Shown here piece by piece: positions 56,721-64,000 of a DNA stretch of 64,000 nucleotides. This DNA comes from Paragordius varius (Eukaryota > Nematomorpha). The position numbers and the translations under genes are program-made. The stretch is taken from assembly GCA_964247055.1 (NCBI GenBank), contig OZ176060.1, positions 1,736,001 to 1,800,000 on the forward strand, read 5' to 3'. The stretch's first letter is position 1. Each line of letters starts with the position of its first letter. The notes beneath the pieces were generated by a model. The model saw only the letters and a list, made by a program, of their open reading frames with translations. It was not told where the DNA came from and searched no databases.

Positions 56721-58615
56721 AATCTTTTGTTGTCAGATTCAAGTTAGCAAAAACAATTTGACCTGAGGTGATAACACGAATTATATTAAAAATTAATTTT
56801 TAACAGGGTTTTTGCATGATATACAATAAAATAGATCTATTCAATTTTAGGTTAAATTTTTAACAAAAGAATATTTTTATAATATACATTTATTGATTCA
56901 TAATCAAAGATATAAAATTGCTAAATATTAGGATTTTCAAGATCGGCAGTTAAATAGTAAATTTCTTTTACATCTGTACTAAACAACAAATTTTTTTGCC
57001 ACTCGGGTTTTTTGCATGATAGTCAATATTAACAGAATATCTGAAAAAATATTATAATTCTATTTCAAAATTTTGTATAATTTAGTTTTATGATTGCCCT
57101 TTTTATTAATTTTAATAAAAAAACGTTATTTTTTGAAAACATACAATAAATGCCCATTTGTAATATATTCGAAAACATAATAAAACCTTTATAAAATGCT
57201 TACTAATATGATATACAACGATAGTTATATAGGACATAGGAAGCGACTATCCCGCGAAGTAGCGTTTTTTAATTAATATATTTTTCATACTAATAAAAAA
57301 TAACTCAAACTTTGTGTACATCGCTTCAAAATATAAAACACAGAATTTTTTTTGATTAAAACAATTAATTATTGCTGTCATTCAAAACAGCCATTTGAAT
57401 TTTTTGTTTTTTTTAAATACCATCATACAATATAATTATTTTCCTTAGAAGGCTTATAATTTCAAAAATCCAAAGAGAAATATAGTTTAAGTTATTGTGT
57501 GAGTAAATAATAATTAGGAAAGTCCTTAGCTTTTTTAAAAGTTTTTTAATTTGAAGTGGATAAAAAACTAAATATAGTTTTTTAAGGATTCACTTGTTTT
57601 CAAAAAGTTTTATTTAAAGAAACCCTACATATTTTTTAGGATGCTAACCATCCTTAAATATTTATAAATTTTATTGCAATCGATAGAGAAGAATAACAAG
57701 TCAGTTAATGCTATGAAATCATTCAGATATATTTTTTATCTCGCAAGAGTTAAAGTTATATCTAATATTTTAGATTTTTAGTATGTTTGGACTGCGGTGT
57801 AGAAATTTACAAATGTGGTAAGAAACAAAAAAATATAAAAACATAAGGGATTTAATTGATATGAACCAAATTATACGATTTAATAATCAAACAATAAAAT
57901 TCAGGGCAAAATACTTTTTACCTGATTCCAATGAAATAAGAGGAGCCCTGAGTCTGCGACACGAAATTTAAGATTTCTCACAGATCCCGGGCATTAAATT
58001 ACTATTACCTGGGAATTTTAACAAATCTCATTTCTTATGTTATGCAAGCCACAAATATTGAAAGTCAATTTGTATTATATGTAATTCTTGTCAAATAATT
58101 TGTATAATAATTAACTATTATTTTATCTCAAAATGTAAAAATCAAACTTTAATCTATTTATTTTTTATTATTATAAAATGTGGATTAGATTGTCCTAATA
58201 ATAGGAAAATATTTCCGATTCTCGATCTTTTATAATAAAACTTCCGGTAGTACTTTGATTATATTTTTTTAATTGTGGTTTTCATGTTACCAATTGCCTT
58301 CTAGTTTGATCAATTTCATAAATATTATTTGTTTTCATGAAGAGTTCGTTTTGTAACTTTCTTATTTTTTGTAATACTACATATGGATCATAGATTCATT
58401 TTAAGTATAGGCTATTTAAAATATATTAATTTTAAGTTATTATACTAGAAGTACTATTTTTTCTATAGGTCACACAAGGGTAAAAAGATGTTTTTTTATT
58501 TATAATGGAGATTATTCTTTCTTTAAAAAGTGAGCATAGGAAACACTTAAAGGGTTTCCTTTTTATTCACTTCACCCTATAAGTCTTTTGTGATTCATGT
58601 TTTAAGATGTTTATA
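56721..58615. other. AT-rich spacer between gene copy 1 and the LINE
   Basis: No gene, RNA or repeat recognised. It presumably corresponds to sequence beyond the right edge of the window after copy 2. Confidence 0.4.
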
Positions 58616-60890
58616 GTGGGCCGTCATAATAGTGTGTCCAAGATTTGCCTAAAGATTAAATTTTGTTGACATTAGAATTAAGTATGACATATAGTTAAAT
58701 AAGAGGGTTTTACCATTTTTAGCATTTATCCTCCTCAGATAGGGTTGACTAAACTGGAGAGGTAATTTTTTTGGAGGGAGAAATGACTTTGTTACCGAAA
58801 GACAGAGAACATTTTTTGTGATTTTAAAGGACATGTGACACCAAACAAAAGGGGTTTTGAGTTTTGGCTCGGCAGTAAAAATTGCTTTTCATACGAAAGA
58901 AATAAGAATTACAAATCGATTATATCCTTGTACCGCTTAAGTTTTTAAAGTATGTGATGTGCAAGGTCATGCTTAACCTGCAGATTAGTAGACGACATAA
59001 TATTATTTTGTGTAAATATATGACAGATATTCCAATTAATGTTAAAAGGCGTATGACTATAGCGCCGAAGATAATTAAATGGGATTTAAAAGGCATCCTA
59101 GACAGGACCAGCGAATTTAGAAAGTTTGGTCTCAGTGGCCATTTAGAGAGGCGGGAGTTAAGGTGTGTGAATGAAATTGGTAGAAATCAGTTGTATAAAG
59201 AGGCATGGCTGAAAGATGAAAGAAAAAATTCAAAATCGCGAGAGAAAAGTATAGCTTTATAAATGTGGAAGTCCACCCATATAGCAGAAGATAATGTTGA
59301 AACAGATTAATAAAGAAATTAAAAGGCTTGTTAGAATGGTCAACAAGAGAAAACGGAATCACTATATAAAAAGAATTGTAAGCATCTAAATAAATTATTA
59401 ACAATGCTCGATATAGACACAGAAGAAAGCTAGACTCCCCTAGAAAGACAAAAACGGTAAATCGTTGAGGAAGAGAATATATTGAAGATTAGAAATGATA
59501 TTTTACCTTCAACTAGGAGTCAGAGAAACAAATTTCCCGAAACACACGATTATGTATCTCCACATATTGAAAGTATTACTAAAATAGAAGTTTACGTTGG
59601 CTTTGAAAAAATGTCTCTTAATAAAACTGTAGCTTCAGACATTTTAAAAAAACTTTCGGAAAATAATGTCAGAGAAGGTTATAAATTTTTAACGGATCTT
59701 AAGTATTACTACAGGTATGATACCATCAGTATGAAAAGATAGTTTCACTATTCCCATTTTAAGGGTAAGGATGATAAAATGATTTTAAGAATAGGGGGAT
59801 AGGATTGATGTGTCATACAATGAAGTTATTTATAAATATAAAAACGAATAAGAAAAATAATCAGTAATAGGGGGTATTTGATTTTTTTGGAAAATCCACC
59901 ATCGATCCGATTCACGTAGTAAGAAGGTTAATTTAAAATATAAATTTTAAAAAAAGTTGCATGGAATTTAATAGATATAATGGCCTTTGAGAGGATGCCA
60001 AGGAGTACAATAGTGTGGAGTTTAAGACGAACAAAACGTTCCTGAAAGTTACATAAAAATTTTGAAAAGCATGTATGGCTCTTACCATACCAAAGTTAAA
60101 ACTCAACAGGGAGTGTCTGATCTTATTAAAATAAACAGGTATCTTCCAGGGTTAACGATTTTCCGTTGATATTTATTATATATTGGACGAAGTTACTAAA
60201 GAAGTGGGAAAATGTGATGGCTGATATTAGACGAGTTGCATAAAGTGAAATAGTTGGTTGGTGAGAAAATGGATTAACTTGTTACGATGGTGCAATTAAA
60301 AGTTAATACCAATTTATAAATTTTGGTGAGGAAAAACGAGATAGAATTAGAATAGGTTGGATGTTAAAAGGTGAAGTGAATGCAAATTAAGAGCAATTTT
60401 AGCAGCAGATAGTTCTTTAACGCATGATATAGACGTAAGAATCGCAATAGTTGGGTAAAATATAAAATGACTTCAAATGTTTTATGCGATAATATTCATC
60501 TAAACAAGGGGAATAACTAGAGTGCTGCTGTTCAGCCCATGATGTACAACTCACAGTGATCAATAAAGGAATCAGAAGAGAGGTACTTTCAAGCTACTAA
60601 AATGAGCGTAACGCGGAAAGACAAAATGATGAATTTGTACATCAGAGGAAATACTAAAATCAAGCCGATAACGCAAAGATGTTAAATTTTCTTAGATGGT
60701 TTAGACACGTAGAAAAAAGAGATGGGACCATTGGTAAAGAGATGGAAGAATATGTGAATGGAAATGCGATAGATACGGTTAATAGAAACATGGCAAAACT
60801 GAACTTAAAACGCGAGGATGCCATTGACAGGGATCTATGGCAGAATAGGTTACAGATATGACCGCTGAAAGAGTAGTATCATATAATGCA
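58616..60890 (+). mobile_element. RTE LINE copy, 5'-truncated and decayed
   Basis: Matches the LINE at 35-38 kb from its GGGCTCGCCATAATAGTGTG position onward. Readable parts include the end of the endonuclease with MTIAPKIIKWD and LRCVNEIGRNQLYKEAW (58954-59262), a degraded reverse transcriptase (59540-60230) and the C-terminus LNLKREDAIDRDLWQNRLQI (60679-60861). It ends ATCATATAATGCAATTAG at the start of duplication unit 2. Many stops and frameshifts; older than the 35 kb copy. Confidence 0.8.
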
Positions 60891-61847
60891 ATTAGTAAGC
60901 TGTAATAGTATCGCTGATGTAAACTTACATGGTAACATTTTAATAATTTAATATGTGTGGCTTAAAAATCTTGGTGTTTAATGCTCGTGTGCTGGAATAT
61001 ATATAATGGCTAATTTTTTTAAGGTAATTGATTATGGACGCTATAGGTTATGATTATACCAGCATTAAATAATAAAGTTATGTTATTAATCTAATTTTAA
61101 AAAAATCTTGTAAATTATATCTGTCTGTTAATCTCTTTAATTAAGGGTATATTCATAAAATTTTAACTGGTACTTATTTAATCGGTTATGAGAAAAAAAT
61201 GTTATATTCGATTCATTTTTTGATAATTTTAAAATTATGATGGCCATCCTGTATTGATAAGAAACAGGAAAAGAGTTCTTTTCCAATAAATACCATATAA
61301 TAAACAATAAACCCCAACTATCACCGGTTAAAACTAAAACCGGGTAGGTTCCTAAGAAAATGAAACCGAGAGTTAGTGGAATGTTAAAATCTAAAGAATC
61401 GGGTTCCGGCTCGAAGCCCTTTTTATCCATACACTATTGTGTTGCCAATTAGCCGATATGGTGAATAGGCCAGCATAATGTACATACTGTATATGCACAT
61501 TGATTATACACCAATATTTCAGTATATAATAGATATATCTGGTTTTTTATCATGTGTTTAATTTATTTAATATCCAAAATTAAAAAATCCATATTATAGG
61601 ACCTAAAAAACAAATATATCATATATTTGGTACACTTTTACCCAACACATTGCCAAAAATAACGCGCTTTATATTAACATATAAATTCATATAACTTGGC
61701 GTCAATTAATATTAGTATAATTTTTGGGTTTGATAGTAAAAAATTTAATATTTACGTATCCAAGATAGCGTCCAAAACTACATTAAAAAGTAAAATTATT
61801 GCCAATATTTTAAAAATTATAAATATTTATTTAGGTTTTTGATAAAG

Positions 61848-61858
61848 TATATATAGAG
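61848..61858 (+). promoter_or_regulatory. TATA box, FN3-like gene copy 2
   Basis: TATATATAGAG about 53-63 bp before the ATG at 61911, unchanged from copy 1. Confidence 0.45.
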
Positions 61859-61910
61859 CTGCCATAAATGACCAAAATCACATTATTTTGTCAAATCAAA
61901 CGAATTCATA

Positions 61911-63647
61911 ATGATTGCCCTATCCTCTCTTTTGACGATCTTTATCGTTTGTATCGCTATATCCGATTGCAGATTGCTTAAAGGGACAGAAACCAGCAAT
62001 ATTGGTAATAATATATTTTTAACTTACCATAAAATACTATTAGTTAACATAGGATACTAATAACAAGTGCAAGATATTTACCAAATTATATTAAATCTAA
62101 TTGATATAAATCAAATATTTTACCTAATGTTTATCAGAATGCAGAGTTACACAGGCAGCAGATATGGGTGTACAAAATTTGAGACTTTGCTTGTCTGGAT
62201 TTAGCATTGGGTCTCGACCTCATTATTCTGTGATGGCTTCTTTCGATGAACCTAACCGATTAAACAAAAATCCAATGGTGTATTCCTACCAACTTTGGCC
62301 TTATTACAATGCAACTTCCTTGTTTGAAGCTCATGGTCCCACATGGGCTAATGCTTTACATGTAAAATAATTTATTTCTCTTTGTAATATATATTATTAC
62401 CGTTTTCGTATATTTATAAGGTTAAGCATTTTGAGTTGCCAAGATTGGTACCACAGCAAGAGTACATGTTAAAGGTATCAGCCTCACAAAAAAATATTTC
62501 ACGAGGATCTTTTGCAGATTTCTTGCGATTTAAAGGTATTTCGCAGTAGTTGAAATATATATGCCATTTACGTTTAAATTGAGCTTTTAATACATAGAAT
62601 CACCCTTTATTTAACGTATAATCAATAATACGTTTCTGAGCCTAACACTTTATTATCTTTATGGTAGTTTTGTACTCCCAGAGAGAATAAATAATTATTT
62701 AGATTTTTATATTGGTTTGAATTTAAAAAGCATTCTTTAGCCTTGGGAGGGCGTATAAAAAAATTTCCGAATAACGTAAAAATATAAAAAGATACTTTGC
62801 AATTCATTTTGCCGTAATTTTTTTGTTGCAATTTTAAACAACGGGCAAAATAGTGTACACTGTTTAGAGATCAATGTTTGAAAATTAAATGTTAATCAAA
62901 ATCAAACAATAGAATATATTAAGTTTAAGCTATATACAAAACTAACCTTTTGAGGTTGTCAATGAAATTACCAACTGGAATGGTTTAAATAATTGTGACA
63001 TAAAAAATAATTTATATAATCCCGATTGGAAAGTTTAGCTCAATAATTTAATTATGGGCTATAAAGGTCAAAGTATTCATATGTCTTTACGGCTGATTTT
63101 AAAATGTCAATGTTTATTTTCTATCATCTCTCTTTTTTAGTGTCAGTGAATGGAAATGATTATAAACTTGAACAGCATGGTATGAAAATTTTTCTTTATA
63201 TACCACTAATTAAATTTATTCTTAACTAATACTGAATACTAAATAGACATTTCCAAATCGTTTGCTAAAATTGTTGGAACTACCACTACTTTTACTAATG
63301 AAGGCCGCACCAAAGATTTATTTGTATATATTGAGCCCCTTTCCGAACATTTTGCCAAGGCTTATGGGATTGAAAATTTGGATATCATATTAAGTCGCCC
63401 AGATGTAGAAGGAGAAAAGGCTCGACATGGGACTCTTGGTGTAAGTATTTACAGCAGAATATTTTATATTAGCAACATTCACAATATATAACTTTATTAA
63501 TAGTTAAAAAGCAGAATGTATCGGTTTTCCAACTTAAATCCAAGCTCTGAATATGAAGTCATCATTCGTCCTATATATAAAAATGGGGCTCATGCTTCAA
63601 CAGAATACCTCTCTCACCGGATCTATGTAGATTTGGCTCAATGTTAA
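61911..63647 (+). CDS. Secreted FN3-like protein, copy 2 (269 aa)
   Basis: Same six-exon structure as copy 1: 61911-62004, 62138-62361, 62421-62535, 63141-63179, 63247-63440, 63504-63647, with every exon identical in length and 810 nt of open frame. Introns are 133, 59, 605, 67 and 63 nt. By eye about nine residues differ from copy 1, among them F10I and S14C in the signal peptide, changes in IGSR/IGSL and EAHG/EAYG, and VGTT for VRAT in exon 5, against about a dozen silent changes. Both copies look functional. Function and domain reading are as for copy 1. The acceptor of exon 3 is TATAAG here versus TACAG in copy 1. AATAAA lies near 63727. Confidence 0.8.
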
Positions 63648-64000
63648 ATTCCTATTTGTTTAGATTTCACTGTTCAGTTATCAAAAGTTGTAGTTTTTCT
63701 CAAATTTTAGCCAATATATCTATTATAATAAATGATTACTTATGAAAAATATTAGGAAGTTTATTATTTATTAACCAATAAAAAATACAATATAAATATA
63801 TGTGCAGTAATTTAAATTCTTGGGCAATTTACTATATTTCTATTCGTAATTGAATTTTTGGCTGAGAACTTAAATAAGCCTTCTATAATTGCCTTAACAA
63901 AATTGCTAAATGTCATAATAGATAAAAAAAAGTTTTTTTTTAAATTGCATACCTTAAATTAATATTTAAGCAGCATAACAAAACTTATAAAAGTGTTTTT

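Larger units (their letters stand above)
60888..64000 (+). repeat. Segmental duplication, unit 2 (runs off the window)
   Basis: Counterpart of 53640-56720. Small differences include about 70 extra bases near 63741-63820 and lost bases around 61320 and 62600. The homology continues to the last base of the window. Confidence 0.9.

Noticed and set aside
1-64000. CRISPR arrays, bacterial operons, ribosome-binding sites or insertion sequences
   Set aside because: Intron-containing genes, LINEs and hAT elements show eukaryotic nuclear DNA, and no regularly spaced short repeats were seen.

Overview
This is about 64 kb of very AT-rich eukaryotic nuclear DNA (mostly well over 70% A+T by eye) with sparse multi-exon genes and many decayed mobile elements. 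Spliceosomal introns, signal-peptide proteins, a kelch-repeat gene, a neuropeptide-type GPCR, a neprilysin-like fragment and RTE/hAT/Gypsy elements point to an invertebrate animal. I cannot name the species. Several introns that I infer are extremely short (20, 23, 25, 25 and 33 nt), alongside ordinary introns of 48-670 nt. Metazoan introns this small are known from compact parasitic lineages such as dicyemids, so this is a clue to the lineage, not proof.

Layout. 1-5 kb: a roughly 600-bp MITE family (A), one copy of which is split by a dead hAT transposon. 5.8-7.5 kb: a kelch-repeat gene (-). 7.5-15 kb: MITEs and foldback repeats. 13.5-16.4 kb: exon-like pieces (-) of one or more unrecognised genes. 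17.9-19.0 kb: the N-terminal part of an M13/neprilysin-like gene (-). 21-26.4 kb: MITE A copies, a Gypsy fossil and hAT debris. 26.5-27.1 kb: a block of foreign-looking composition. 27.1-28.4 kb: an FMRFamide-receptor-like GPCR (-). 31.6-35 kb: a small exon cut by a hAT element, then a relatively GC-rich LINE remnant. 35.3-38.5 kb: the best-preserved RTE-type LINE, sitting in a dispersed repeat whose unoccupied paralogue lies at 9.43-9.79 kb. 39-43.5 kb: an intact five-exon secreted-protein gene (+) with a duplicated upstream region. 44-51.5 kb: a LINE carrying a nested Gypsy fossil, then a non-autonomous hAT-type element. 51.7-64 kb: a tandem duplication of about 7.25 kb carrying two intact six-exon copies of a secreted protein with fibronectin-III-like domains, with RTE LINE copies at the unit boundaries.

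The three intact genes (439 aa secreted; two 269 aa FN3-like paralogues) all encode a signal peptide followed by beta-rich, probably extracellular sequence, and each has a TATA-like box 40-65 bp before its ATG. The GPCR and the M13-like peptidase would also be at the cell surface or outside it, but nothing shows that these genes work together. The most notable features are the cluster of frame-restoring miniature introns and the recent, LINE-bounded duplication of the FN3-like gene.
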